Assembly: GCF_037652055.1 (NCBI RefSeq)
Contig: NZ_JBBKAH010000002.1
Span: 248,001-312,000 of the forward strand
DNA length: 64,000 bases
From: Pelagibius sp037652055
Lineage (GTDB): Bacteria > Pseudomonadota > Alphaproteobacteria > Kiloniellales > Kiloniellaceae
Direction: 5' to 3'
Shown here: in pieces, positions 8,301-16,528 of the stretch
Numbering within the stretch: position 1 is the first letter of the stretch
How the letters are laid out: the number at the start of each line of letters is the position of its first letter
Position numbers and translations under genes: made by a program
Notes under the pieces: model-generated
Told to the model about the DNA's origin: nothing
What the model saw: the letters and a program-made list of their open reading frames with translations, nothing else
Database searches by the model: none

Positions 8301-9791
8301 TCACGGCAGGTAGCGCGCCTTCAGATGGTCCTTGAAGACCTCGGGGTTCAGCGGCTCGCCGGTCGCCTTTGCGAGGATTTGTTCGAAGCCGGCGGAGGAG
8401 GCCTGGGCGTGGACGTGCTCGGCCAGCCAGCCCATCAAGGGAGCGAAGTTGCCCTGGCCGAGGGCCGCCGGGATCTCCGGGTGGGCCTTCCTGGCGGCGG
8501 CGAAGAGCTGCGCGGCGGTCATCGCCCCCAGGGTGTAGGTCGGGAAATAGCCCCACGCGCCGTCGTACCAGTGGATGTCCTGCAGGCAGCCCAAACGATC
8601 ATCGGGCGGCGTGATGCCGAGCAGTTCCTTCAGGCCCCGGTTCCACTCCGTCGGCAGGGCCTCCAGCTCCATATCACCGGCGATGAGCGCCTTTTCCAGG
8701 CGATAGCGCAGGATGACGTGGGCCGGATAAGTCACCTCGTCGGCGTCGACGCGGATGAAGTCCGGCTTCACCTCGTTGTAGTGGCGCAGCAGGTTCTCGG
8801 CTTCCCAGGCCGGGCCGGTGCCGCCGAAGGCCTCGCGCGCCAGCGGCGCCAGGTAGCTGACGAACTCGCGGCTGCGGCAGGCCTGCATCTCGACCATGAG
8901 CGACTGGCTCTCGTGCATCGCCATGCCGCGCGCCTCGCCGACCGGCTGCAGGCGCCAATCCCGGGGCAGGCCCCGCTCGTACATGGCATGACCGGTCTCG
9001 TGCAGCACGCCCATGAGGGCGATGGTGAAGTCGTCCTCGTTGTAGCGGGTGGTGATGCGCACGTCATCAGGCACGCCGCCGCAGAAGGGATGCAGCGAGG
9101 TGTCGAGACGCCCGTGCTCGAAGTCGAAGCCGACGGCGGCCATCAGCTTGCGCGCCAGCGCCTCCTGCTTGGCGATGGGGAACGGCCCCTCGAGCGGCAG
9201 GGCCGGCGGCTGCGCCGCCTGGCGGTCCAGCACGTCCGACAGGAACCCCGGCAGGAAGGCCGCGAGGTCCGTTAAGACCGCGTCGATGCGCGCCGACTGG
9301 CCGCCGGGCTCGTACTCATCCAGGAGGGCGTCGTAGAGCGAGCAGCCGAGGCGCTCGGCCTTGGCGGCGGCCGCCTGGCGGGTCAGGTTCAGCACCTCTC
9401 TCAGGGCCGGCAGCACGGCGGCGAAGTCCGCTGCCGGCCGCGCCTTGCGCCAGATCATCTCGCAACGCTTGCAGGCCTTGGCGAGCGCCTCCACGAGGTC
9501 GCTTTCCAGCGCCGTGGCGTGCAGCCAGCGCCGGCGCATCTCCGAAAGGTTCGCCTGTGTCCAGGCATCGAGCCCCCTGGTCTCCGCCGAGGCCTTGTCG
9601 AAGAGTTCGTCCAGCGAGGGGTCGGTCAGGATCTCGTGACAGACCACGCTGAGGGTCGCCAGCTGCTCGGTGCGCGCCTCGGCACCCCCCGCCGGCATCA
9701 TCGCCGACATGTCCCAGCCCAGCATCCCCTGCGCTTGCTGCAGAGCATGCAAACGCTTGAATTTCCTGGAAAGTTCTTCGTAAGCGGTCAT
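8301..9791 (-). CDS. M32 metallocarboxypeptidase (Taq type)
   Basis: 496 aa zinc carboxypeptidase removing C-terminal residues from peptides. The zinc motif HExxH is His264-Glu265-Thr-Gly-His268, followed by the family ESQSLMVEMQ segment with the third ligand Glu, and the late DIHWYDGAWGYFPTYTLG signature. The start at 9791 has AGGAG nine bases upstream; an in-frame start at 9821 lacks this. A short perfect hairpin at 8292-8309 overlaps the stop but has no T-run. It lies between thrC and the oxidase operon. Confidence 0.94.
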   Translation of the reverse strand: MTAYEELSRKFKRLHALQQAQGMLGWDMSAMMPAGGAEARTEQLATLSVVCHEILTDPSLDELFDKASAETRGLDAWTQANLSEMRRRWLHATALESDLVEALAKACKRCEMIWRKARPAADFAAVLPALREVLNLTRQAAAAKAERLGCSLYDALLDEYEPGGQSARIDAVLTDLAAFLPGFLSDVLDRQAAQPPALPLEGPFPIAKQEALARKLMAAVGFDFEHGRLDTSLHPFCGGVPDDVRITTRYNEDDFTIALMGVLHETGHAMYERGLPRDWRLQPVGEARGMAMHESQSLMVEMQACRSREFVSYLAPLAREAFGGTGPAWEAENLLRHYNEVKPDFIRVDADEVTYPAHVILRYRLEKALIAGDMELEALPTEWNRGLKELLGITPPDDRLGCLQDIHWYDGAWGYFPTYTLGAMTAAQLFAAARKAHPEIPAALGQGNFAPLMGWLAEHVHAQASSAGFEQILAKATGEPLNPEVFKDHLKARYLP

Positions 9792-9859
9792 TAACGCAAC
9801 TCCTGGAGACTGGACCCCCATAGATATAAGAAACGCCGGCAGGGGAAAAGGGGTGCGGG

Positions 9860-10924
9860 ATGACCACGCTGAACCACGACGCCATGACGCCGCCCCGGCG
9901 TGACTTCGGCTATCGCTGGATCCTGTGCGGCTTTCTCGTCGCCGTCCTCTGCGGGATCTTCATCCTCGGCGCCCATGCCATCGTTGCGGACTCCCCCTGG
10001 AAGATAAAGGCCGGAGGCCTGTTCCTTGCCGTGATCGGCGGCGGTTTTTTCTGGATGCTCGTTGATCAGCTTCTGCTGCCGGCACCGATCCTGACCATCG
10101 ATGCCCAGGGGATCTGGGACCGCAGGATTTCCGGCGCCCCGCTGCCCTGGCGCGCGATCCGGCGGATCTATCCGCAACGTTTCCCCCTGCCCGGCAGCCT
10201 ACCCACTCTCCGCGTCGAACTGAGCGACCCGACCTGCTACCGGCCGCCAAGCCGTGGCGTCTGGCGGTTCCTGCCCCGCCGCCGGGGTGTTGTACCGAGC
10301 CTAGTGATCGTTCCCGCGCTGCTGAATGCCCGCAGCGGCGAGATCCTGGCGGAGATCGAACGCTTTCGGCCCGGTGCGGTAACGGCGCCGATTGACCCGT
10401 TGGGAGCAGAAGCCTCCGTCAGGGCCGCGGAAGCGGCGGGCTACCAAGGCGATTCGCAAGGCCTCGCCTGCCATCGAAACCGCAAGATCCTGAAAGCCCA
10501 TCTGGGCATCAGCCTCGTCGCCGCGAGCGTCTTTGCGGTCATGCTCGCCGCAGGGATTCGCAGCTTCATCATCGTGGCACTTATTGTCGGCGGCGCGCTT
10601 CTCTTTGCCCTGTGGCTGCTACGCGAATTGTCCCTCTCCAAGCCAAGGCTGATCGTCGGCCCTGAAGGAATCACCCTCGCGGACTTCGGCAGTCGGACGG
10701 TGTCCTGGCAGGCCGTGCAGGATGTCAAAGTGACCGATCAGTTCATCAAGGTGGAAGAAGAGGTGCCGCAAGACGCCGTTCCGCAAGGCGCCCTGGCCGA
10801 GTTCTTCAGCAGCAGAAACCCGGTAATAGTGACCTTTGCGCTCGACGCCAGCACCGACGAGATCCGCGCCGCCGTCGCTCATTTTCGCGCTCAGGCCTTG
10901 GAATCCTCATCTTCCCGCCGGTAG
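9860..10924 (+). CDS. Membrane protein with two tandem TM-TM-PH-like units
   Basis: 354 aa, no family recognised with certainty. Two copies of the same architecture are seen. Unit one has two hydrophobic helices (about 19-41 and 51-73) then a beta-rich domain beginning LTIDAQGIWDRR. Unit two has helices at about 214-232 and 234-255, then a domain beginning LIVGPEGITLAD. Residues 79-103 and 265-289 align without gaps, each ending in a Trp-x-Ala-(Ile/Val) strand. This hairpin plus PH-like layout recalls STM3941-type or YcxB-like bacterial proteins, an inference from pattern only. It is the only plus-strand gene among minus-strand neighbours and overlaps the SURF1 3' end by 34 nt. Confidence 0.7.
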   Translation: MTTLNHDAMTPPRRDFGYRWILCGFLVAVLCGIFILGAHAIVADSPWKIKAGGLFLAVIGGGFFWMLVDQLLLPAPILTIDAQGIWDRRISGAPLPWRAIRRIYPQRFPLPGSLPTLRVELSDPTCYRPPSRGVWRFLPRRRGVVPSLVIVPALLNARSGEILAEIERFRPGAVTAPIDPLGAEASVRAAEAAGYQGDSQGLACHRNRKILKAHLGISLVAASVFAVMLAAGIRSFIIVALIVGGALLFALWLLRELSLSKPRLIVGPEGITLADFGSRTVSWQAVQDVKVTDQFIKVEEEVPQDAVPQGALAEFFSSRNPVIVTFALDASTDEIRAAVAHFRAQALESSSSRR

Positions 10925-11661
10925 TGGAAGAGGAAGTAGATGACCAGCAGGATGACGGCGAAGGAATACCAGGTGATGGCGTATTCCAGGTGGTCGTTGG
11001 TCAGTTGGATGCGGGTCTGGCCGCCGATCGGCAGGCCGCCGGGGATCTCCGAGGCGACGGCGTCGGCGTAGACTTCGGTGATGATCGGTCCGTCCACGTC
11101 TCCCGCCATGACCGGCAGGTCGAGCCAGAAGTAGAAGCGCTTTTCCGGGTCGTTCGGCGGCTTGGCGAAGCTGACGCCCTTCCAGCCGTCGGTGCGCAGC
11201 AGCGCCTCGATGGTGATCTCGCCCTGGAGCTGCCCCTCGGCGCGGGTCGCCGGGTCGCGCCGGTTCTCCGGCACCCAGCCGCGGTTCACGAGGATGGTCC
11301 GCCCACCGCCCGGGCTGGAGGGGGTGAGGACGAAGGGGGTGACGATGTTGAGGCCGACGCGCCCGCTCTCGGTGCGCGCGCCGAGATAGAACTCCTCGTC
11401 ATGACGGAAGGTCCCGGTGAGACTGACGCGGGTGAACTCCACCGCCTGCGGGTCCGGGAAGCTTTCGGGTAGCGGGATGGCCTGGCCCTCCGCGCGCTCG
11501 TGGCGCAGCGCGATCTGCTCCTCCTTCCAGACCAGCCGCTGCACCTGCCAGGTGCCGAGGCCGAGCAGGATGACGAGGGCCGCAAAGGTGCAGACGGTGG
11601 CCCAGAAGGTCGGCCGGAAGCGCCGCTTGCCGCCTAGGTGAAAGCTTTCCGGAGCGCTCAT
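10891..11661 (-). CDS. SURF1 family cytochrome oxidase assembly protein
   Basis: 256 aa inner-membrane protein needed for heme a insertion into subunit I of aa3-type oxidase. It has the two-helix topology of SURF1: one helix near residues 17-38 and one near 228-246, with a periplasmic domain between. Family motifs seen are LGTWQVQRL after the first helix, ILVNRGWVPENRR in the middle, and NDHLEYAITWYSFA at the second helix. Last gene of the oxidase operon; its ATG overlaps the DUF983 stop (ATGA). Confidence 0.94.
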   Translation of the reverse strand: MSAPESFHLGGKRRFRPTFWATVCTFAALVILLGLGTWQVQRLVWKEEQIALRHERAEGQAIPLPESFPDPQAVEFTRVSLTGTFRHDEEFYLGARTESGRVGLNIVTPFVLTPSSPGGGRTILVNRGWVPENRRDPATRAEGQLQGEITIEALLRTDGWKGVSFAKPPNDPEKRFYFWLDLPVMAGDVDGPIITEVYADAVASEIPGGLPIGGQTRIQLTNDHLEYAITWYSFAVILLVIYFLFHYRREDEDSKA

Positions 11662-12095
11662 TTATCGTCTTCGCTGTAATCGACGAGGCCGCTGTCGCTG
11701 GCGTGGTGGCGGAACTGCAGCGCCACCAGCAGGCCCTTCAAAGGGTGCAGGAAGGCCAGGGCCGTGAGCAGCACCGGCAGGGGCCACACCACGAGGTGGA
11801 CCCACCAGGCCGGCTCCAGGGAGAACTCAACCCAGATGACCAGCGGAAAAAAGATAGCGCCGAGGATGAAGATGACGAAGACCGCCGGGCCGTCGCCGGC
11901 GTCCTGCTTACTGAGATCGAGGCCGCAGACCTTGCAGCGGTCGGCGATCTTCAGCACGCCGGAGAAAAGCGGGCCCTTGCCGCAGCGCGGGCAGCGGCAC
12001 AGGAGGCCGGTGACGATGGCGTTAGGTGGCTCCGGCGGCAGGTGATCCGGGGCGGAAGGGCCGGGGCCAGAAACGCCGGAAGGGGGCGCCGTCAT
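11658..12095 (-). CDS. DUF983 family membrane protein
   Basis: 145 aa. A Pro-rich start is followed by a zinc-ribbon-like cluster (Cys33, Cys35, Cys38, Cys54, Cys57, in CRCPRCGKGPLF and CKVCGLDL), then two hydrophobic segments at about 73-90 and 97-115. DUF983 proteins commonly sit in alphaproteobacterial cytochrome oxidase operons; a role in oxidase biogenesis is suggested by context but not proved. The start at 12095 is preceded by AGGGGG. It is coupled to SURF1 by ATGA overlap. Confidence 0.88.
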   Translation of the reverse strand: MTAPPSGVSGPGPSAPDHLPPEPPNAIVTGLLCRCPRCGKGPLFSGVLKIADRCKVCGLDLSKQDAGDGPAVFVIFILGAIFFPLVIWVEFSLEPAWWVHLVVWPLPVLLTALAFLHPLKGLLVALQFRHHASDSGLVDYSEDDK

Positions 12096-12147
12096 CGCGG
12101 CACCCCCTTGCCGGGGTTGGACGGAACGCTCTGCGGCAGGCGGGTGA

Positions 12148-12978
12148 TCAGTTGCCTCCCCACCAGTAGACGCAGATGAAGAGGAACAGCCACACGACGT
12201 CGACGAAGTGCCAGTACCAGGCCGCGGCCTCGAAACCGAAGTGATGGTCCGGCTTGAAGTGGCCGGCATAGGCGCGGAAGAAGCAGACGATCAGGAAGAT
12301 CGTGCCGACCAGCACGTGGAAGCCGTGGAAGCCCGTCGCCATGTAGAAGGTCGAGGAGTAGATGCCGTCGGTGAAGCCGAAGGCGGCATGGCTGTACTCG
12401 TAGGCCTGCACGGCGGTGAACAGCGCGCCCAGCAGGATGGTCAGCGCCAAGCCCTGCAGCAGTCCCTGGCGGTCGCCGTGGAGCAGCGCGTGGTGCGCCC
12501 AGGTCACGGTGCAGCCGGACAGCAGCAGGATCATGGTGTTGAGGAACGGCAGGTGGAAGGCGTCGAAGACCTCCACGCCGACCGGCGGCCAGACACCGCC
12601 GGTGAACTCGGCGCGCGCCACCTGGGCCGCCTCGCCCGGAAACAGGCTGGCGTCGAAGAAGGCCCAGAAGAAGGCGGCAAAGAACATCACTTCGGAGGCG
12701 ATGAACAGAATCATGCCGTAGCGCAGGCCCAGCTGCACCACCTTGGTGTGGTGGCCCTGGTGGACGGCCTCCTTGATGACGTCGCGCCACCAGAAGAACA
12801 TGGTGGCCAGCACCATGAGGAATCCGGCCGGCAGCACCCACGGCGTCACGTCGTGCATGAAAAGCACCATCCCGGTGGCCAGCACGCCGCCGGAGATCGC
12901 CCCGACAAACGGCCAGGGGCTGGGGTCTACCAGATGGTAGGGATGGTTCGGTTGATCGTGGCCTGCACTCATGGTCAT
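12148..12978 (-). CDS. coxC: Cytochrome c oxidase subunit III
   Basis: 276 aa, seven hydrophobic helices, the usual size for subunit III of aa3 oxidases. Motifs include YHLVDPSPWPFVGAISGG at the N-terminus, FWAFFDASLFPG in the third-helix region and the C-terminal YWHFVDVVWLFLFICVYWWG. Subunit III stabilises the catalytic core and supports proton uptake into the D channel. It is separated from ctaG by an unusual 128-bp gap, whereas most genes of this operon are nearly contiguous. Confidence 0.97.
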   Translation of the reverse strand: MTMSAGHDQPNHPYHLVDPSPWPFVGAISGGVLATGMVLFMHDVTPWVLPAGFLMVLATMFFWWRDVIKEAVHQGHHTKVVQLGLRYGMILFIASEVMFFAAFFWAFFDASLFPGEAAQVARAEFTGGVWPPVGVEVFDAFHLPFLNTMILLLSGCTVTWAHHALLHGDRQGLLQGLALTILLGALFTAVQAYEYSHAAFGFTDGIYSSTFYMATGFHGFHVLVGTIFLIVCFFRAYAGHFKPDHHFGFEAAAWYWHFVDVVWLFLFICVYWWGGN

Positions 12979-13058
12979 TCCCCGCTCTTGATCGCCGGTT
13001 CACCCGGCCTGCATCCCCAAAATCAAGCGGGGACGCCCTCGTCAATTCCCTCTGCCCC

Positions 13059-13071
13059 GGGGCCAGACCCC
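13059..13071. repeat. Short GGGG-N5-CCCC palindrome inside the cox operon
   Basis: The ctaG-coxC gap (12979-13106) contains GGGGCCAGACCCC, a short inverted repeat preceded by CCCC, plus a second GC-rich inverted repeat (GCGCGCCAGGCGCGC) near the ctaG stop. On the minus strand the first reads GGGGTCTGGCCCC, similar in style to REP elements associated with Y1 transposases. No transposase is nearby, so this is only a resemblance; an mRNA-stabilising intercistronic hairpin is the alternative. Confidence 0.35.
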
Positions 13072-13106
13072 AAAGGCGTTCGCTCGTTCGCGCGCCAGGC
13101 GCGCGG

Positions 13107-13718
13107 TCAGTTTACGCTCTGCCCCTCGCCTTCCTCTTCGGTCTGAAGGGCGCCCAACTGCTGAGCGGCCTCCTCGTCCGGGAAGAAGGTATAAGACAAG
13201 GTGATGGTCTTCACTTCCTGCAGGTTCGGATCTTCGTCGATCGCCGGATCGACGAAGAAGCTGACCGGCATGTCGGCTTCCGCACCGGCGGCCAGCTGCT
13301 GCTCGGTGAAGCAGAAGCACTGTACCTTATTGAAGTACTGGCCGGCCTTCAGCGGCGTGACGTTGAAGGTGGCAGTGCCGACCGTGACGCGGCCGGACAG
13401 GTTGCGCGCATGGAAGAAGGCCAGGCCCGACTCGCCGACCTTCACGGTCATCTCGCGTTCGACCGGTTGGAAGGCCCAGTTCAGACTGGGATCGACGTCG
13501 GCGTTGAAACGAATCTTGAACACGCGCTCGCCGACCGTCACCGGCGCCGATTCGGCGACCTGGGTGGTGCCGCCGTAACCGGTGACCTGGCAAAACAGCT
13601 GATAGAGCGGCACCGAGGCATAGGCAGCGCCGATCATCGCCGCGGCGATGCCGACGAGCGTGACGCCAAGGCGCTTGTTGGCGCGGCCCTTGCGGTCGTT
13701 CTGCCGGGTTTCGCTCAT
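13107..13718 (-). CDS. ctaG: Cytochrome c oxidase copper chaperone CtaG/Cox11
   Basis: 203 aa membrane-anchored chaperone that delivers copper to CuB of subunit I. One N-terminal helix at about 17-36 is followed by a periplasmic Ig-like domain with the copper-binding Cys134-Phe-Cys136 motif (KVQCFCFTEQ) and the conserved LFCQVTGYGGTT just after the helix. It ends with an acidic tail. Translation follows the small coxF gene after only 3 nt. Confidence 0.96.
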   Translation of the reverse strand: MSETRQNDRKGRANKRLGVTLVGIAAAMIGAAYASVPLYQLFCQVTGYGGTTQVAESAPVTVGERVFKIRFNADVDPSLNWAFQPVEREMTVKVGESGLAFFHARNLSGRVTVGTATFNVTPLKAGQYFNKVQCFCFTEQQLAAGAEADMPVSFFVDPAIDEDPNLQEVKTITLSYTFFPDEEAAQQLGALQTEEEGEGQSVN

Positions 13719-13721
13719 GGC

Positions 13722-13856
13722 TCAGTGCCCGCCCATGCGGATGATGGAGACGAAGTAGACCACGACGACGAAGGCCAGCAGGGCCGCGAGAAGGGCCCAG
13801 TTCTTGATCCTCTGCCGACGCTTGCGATCATTGTCGTTCTCGCCCGTCATCGTCAT
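13722..13856 (-). CDS. coxF: Small oxidase-operon membrane protein (CoxF type)
   Basis: 44 aa, found by reading the gap between ctaB and ctaG. It has a charged N-terminus (MTMTGENDNDRKRRQRIKNW) and a single helix (ALLAALLAFVVVVYFVSIIR), ending RMGGH. The ATG at 13854-13856 overlaps the ctaB stop as TGATG, so translation is coupled; an alternative ATG at 13850 would shorten it by two residues. Small single-helix proteins at this exact place in alphaproteobacterial cox operons are called CoxF. Its function is not established; an assembly role is inferred from position. Confidence 0.82.
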   Translation of the reverse strand: MTMTGENDNDRKRRQRIKNWALLAALLAFVVVVYFVSIIRMGGH

Positions 13857-14851
13857 CAGCCTGCGAGCCCGAAGGCACCGGCGCCCGGCAGCATTCCGGA
13901 CAGCATCCCGGGTGCGCGGTCGACGATCAGCAGGGTGAACAGCACGAAGAGATAGAGGATCGAGTAGCCGAACAGCTGGCGCGCCGGGCGGTCGCCGCTG
14001 CGATCATCGGCGCTGCGCTGCACGGCGGCGGCCAGCAGGACGAAACAAACGCCCATGATCACGGCAACGACGCCGTAGACGAGGCCGGCGGTGCCGAGCA
14101 CGGCCGGCATGACGCCGAGCGGCGCCAGCAGCAGGCTGTAGAGCATGATCTGGCGCTTGGTGGCCGCACGCCCGGCGACCACCGGCAGCATGGGCACCTT
14201 GGCCTTTGCGTAGTCGATGTCGCGGTAGAGCGCCAGCGCCCAGAAGTGCGGCGGCGTCCAAACGAAAATGAGGGCGAACAGCATAAAGGAGTGAATATCC
14301 ACCCCGCCTGTGACCGCGGCCCAACCGATCATCGGCGGGAAGGCGCCCGCGGCACCGCCGATGACGATGTTCTGCGGCGTGCGCCGCTTGAGCCAGATCG
14401 TATAGACGAACACGTAGAAGCCGTTTGCCAGCGCCAGCAGGCCGGCGGCCGTCCAGTTCAGCGCCATGCCCATCAGCATGATCGAGAACAGGCTGAGCAC
14501 CACACCGAAGGCCAGCGCCTCCTGCGGGGCCATCTTGCCGCGCGGCAGCGGTCGCCCACGGGTGCGTTCCATCAGGGCGTCGATGTCGCGCTCGTACCAC
14601 ATGTTGATGGCGCCAGCCGCGCCGGCATTGACGGCGATGCAGAGCACGGCCACCGCCGCCAGAAAGGGATGCAGCTCGCCCGGCGCGGCATAGAGGCCGG
14701 CGAAGCCGCTGAACACCACGAGGCTCATCACCCGCGGTTTCAGCAGCGCCAGGTAGTCGGAAACCTGACCGGCACCGCGGGTCGCGACCCCGGCGTCGTC
14801 GCCGGCGAAGGTCGCGCCCTCAGTGCCCAGTCGAAGCGAAAGGTCGCTCAC
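13856..14851 (-). CDS. ctaB: Protoheme IX farnesyltransferase (heme O synthase)
   Basis: 331 aa UbiA-superfamily membrane enzyme that adds farnesyl to heme b, giving heme O, the precursor of heme a used by this oxidase. The Asp-rich prenyl-binding motif lies near residues 83-91 (NMWYERDID) with the following MERTRGRPLPRG; the second motif YRDIDYAKAKVPMLP is present near residue 210. About eight to nine hydrophobic helices. It lies between coxA and coxF and is coupled to coxF. Confidence 0.96.
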   Translation of the reverse strand: MSDLSLRLGTEGATFAGDDAGVATRGAGQVSDYLALLKPRVMSLVVFSGFAGLYAAPGELHPFLAAVAVLCIAVNAGAAGAINMWYERDIDALMERTRGRPLPRGKMAPQEALAFGVVLSLFSIMLMGMALNWTAAGLLALANGFYVFVYTIWLKRRTPQNIVIGGAAGAFPPMIGWAAVTGGVDIHSFMLFALIFVWTPPHFWALALYRDIDYAKAKVPMLPVVAGRAATKRQIMLYSLLLAPLGVMPAVLGTAGLVYGVVAVIMGVCFVLLAAAVQRSADDRSGDRPARQLFGYSILYLFVLFTLLIVDRAPGMLSGMLPGAGAFGLAG

Positions 14852-14895
14852 TCAACGATCCCTCGTGCTTGCCATCGAACCCGGGACGCCCGGGC

Positions 14896-16515
14896 TCAGT
14901 GGCCGCCGCCGCCGCTGATGCGCGGCAGCTCGTTGAAGGTGTGGAACGGCGGCGGTGAGGAGACGGTCCACTCCAGCGTCGTCGCACCCTCGCCCCAGGG
15001 GCTGTCGGCCGTCACGCGGCGGCCGGCCACCAGCACGTAGAGCGTCATGATGATGAAGAAGACGGTCGCCGCGATGGAGATGTACGACCCATAGGACGAC
15101 ACCTGGTTCCAGCCGTGGAAGGCATCGGGATAGTCGATGTAGCGCCGCGGCATGCCCGACAGGCCAAGAAAGTGCTGCGGGAAGAACGTCAGGTTGACGC
15201 CGATAAAGGTCGCCCAGAAGTGCAGCTTGCCGGCCCATTCCGGATACTCGCGGCCGCTCATCTTGGTGAACCAGTAGTAGAAGGCGGCGAAGATGCCGAA
15301 CACGGCGCCGAGGCTCAGCACGTAATGGAAGTGCGCCACGACGTAATAGGTGTCGTGCATGGCGATATCCATGCCGGCGTTGGCCAGCACCACGCCCGTC
15401 ACACCGCCGACAGTGAACAGGAAGATGAAGCCGATCGCCCAGACCATTGGCGTGGTGAAGCGAATCGAGCCGCCCCACATCGTCGCGATCCAGGAAAAGA
15501 TCTTCACGCCCGTCGGCACCGCGATGACCATCGTGGCGGCGGTGAAGTAGGCCTTGGTGTCGACGTCCAGGCCCACGGCGTACATGTGGTGCGCCCAGAC
15601 GATGAAGCCGACGAAGCCGATCGAAACCATCGCGTAGGCCATGCCGAGGTAGCCGAACACCGGCTTGCGCGAGAAGGTCGACACGATGTGGCTGACGATC
15701 CCGAAGGCCGGCAGGATCATGATGTAGACCTCGGGGTGACCGAAGAACCAGAACAGGTGCTGGAACAGGATCGGGTCGCCGCCGCCGGCGGGATCGAAGA
15801 AGTGGGTGCCGAAATTGCGGTCGGTCAGCAGCATGGTGATGGCACCGCCGAGCACCGGCAGCGACAGCAGCAGCAGGAAGGCCGTGATCAGCACCGACCA
15901 CACGAACAGCGGCATCTTGTGCAGGGTCATACCCGGCGCGCGCATGTTGAAGATGGTGGTGATGAAGTTCACGGCGCCGAGGATCGACGACGCGCCGGCA
16001 AGGTGCAGCGAGAAGATCGCCATGTCGACGGACATGCCGCCGTGGCCGAGCGCCCCGGAAAGCGGCGGATAGACCGTCCAGCCGGTACCCGCGCCGGAGT
16101 CGACGAAGGCCGAACCCAGCAGCAGCAGGAAGGCCGGCACCAGCAGCCAGAAGGAAATATTGTTCATGCGCGGGAAGGCCATGTCCGGCGCACCGATCAT
16201 CAGCGGCACGAACCAGTTGCCGAAGCCGCCGATCAAGGCCGGCATGACCACGAAGAACACCATGATCAGGCCGTGCGCCGTGATGATCACGTTCCACAGC
16301 TGGCCGTCCGGCTCACCGCCGGTCAGCAGGTACTGCACGCCCGGGTCCTGCAGTTCCATGCGCATGACCAGCGAGAAGAAGCCGCCGAAGATGCCGGCGA
16401 CGACCGCGAAGATGAGGTAGAGGGTGCCGATGTCCTTATGGTTGGTCGAGCAGAACCAACGCAGGAAGAAACCAGGCTTGTGATCGTGATGCGCGTGCGC
16501 TTCGCTGTGTGCCAT
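14896..16515 (-). CDS. coxA: Cytochrome c oxidase subunit I
   Basis: 539 aa catalytic subunit of an aa3-type heme-copper oxidase, twelve helices. The CuB/heme a3 site is visible: FGHPEVYI (His-Tyr crosslink and the D-channel glutamate, marking the A1 type), the HHMYAVG pair and the K-channel lysine in PTGVKIFSW. The C-terminal region has YYVVAHFHYVLSLG with axial histidines. The start at 16515 gives a His-rich cytoplasmic N-terminus and has GGGAGA upstream. It follows coxB by 13 bp. Confidence 0.98.
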   Translation of the reverse strand: MAHSEAHAHHDHKPGFFLRWFCSTNHKDIGTLYLIFAVVAGIFGGFFSLVMRMELQDPGVQYLLTGGEPDGQLWNVIITAHGLIMVFFVVMPALIGGFGNWFVPLMIGAPDMAFPRMNNISFWLLVPAFLLLLGSAFVDSGAGTGWTVYPPLSGALGHGGMSVDMAIFSLHLAGASSILGAVNFITTIFNMRAPGMTLHKMPLFVWSVLITAFLLLLSLPVLGGAITMLLTDRNFGTHFFDPAGGGDPILFQHLFWFFGHPEVYIMILPAFGIVSHIVSTFSRKPVFGYLGMAYAMVSIGFVGFIVWAHHMYAVGLDVDTKAYFTAATMVIAVPTGVKIFSWIATMWGGSIRFTTPMVWAIGFIFLFTVGGVTGVVLANAGMDIAMHDTYYVVAHFHYVLSLGAVFGIFAAFYYWFTKMSGREYPEWAGKLHFWATFIGVNLTFFPQHFLGLSGMPRRYIDYPDAFHGWNQVSSYGSYISIAATVFFIIMTLYVLVAGRRVTADSPWGEGATTLEWTVSSPPPFHTFNELPRISGGGGH

Positions 16516-16528
16516 TTCGGTCTCTCCC

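Noticed and set aside
8292..8309. Perfect 7-bp hairpin at the M32 stop as terminator
   Set aside because: No T-run follows and the stem includes coding bases.
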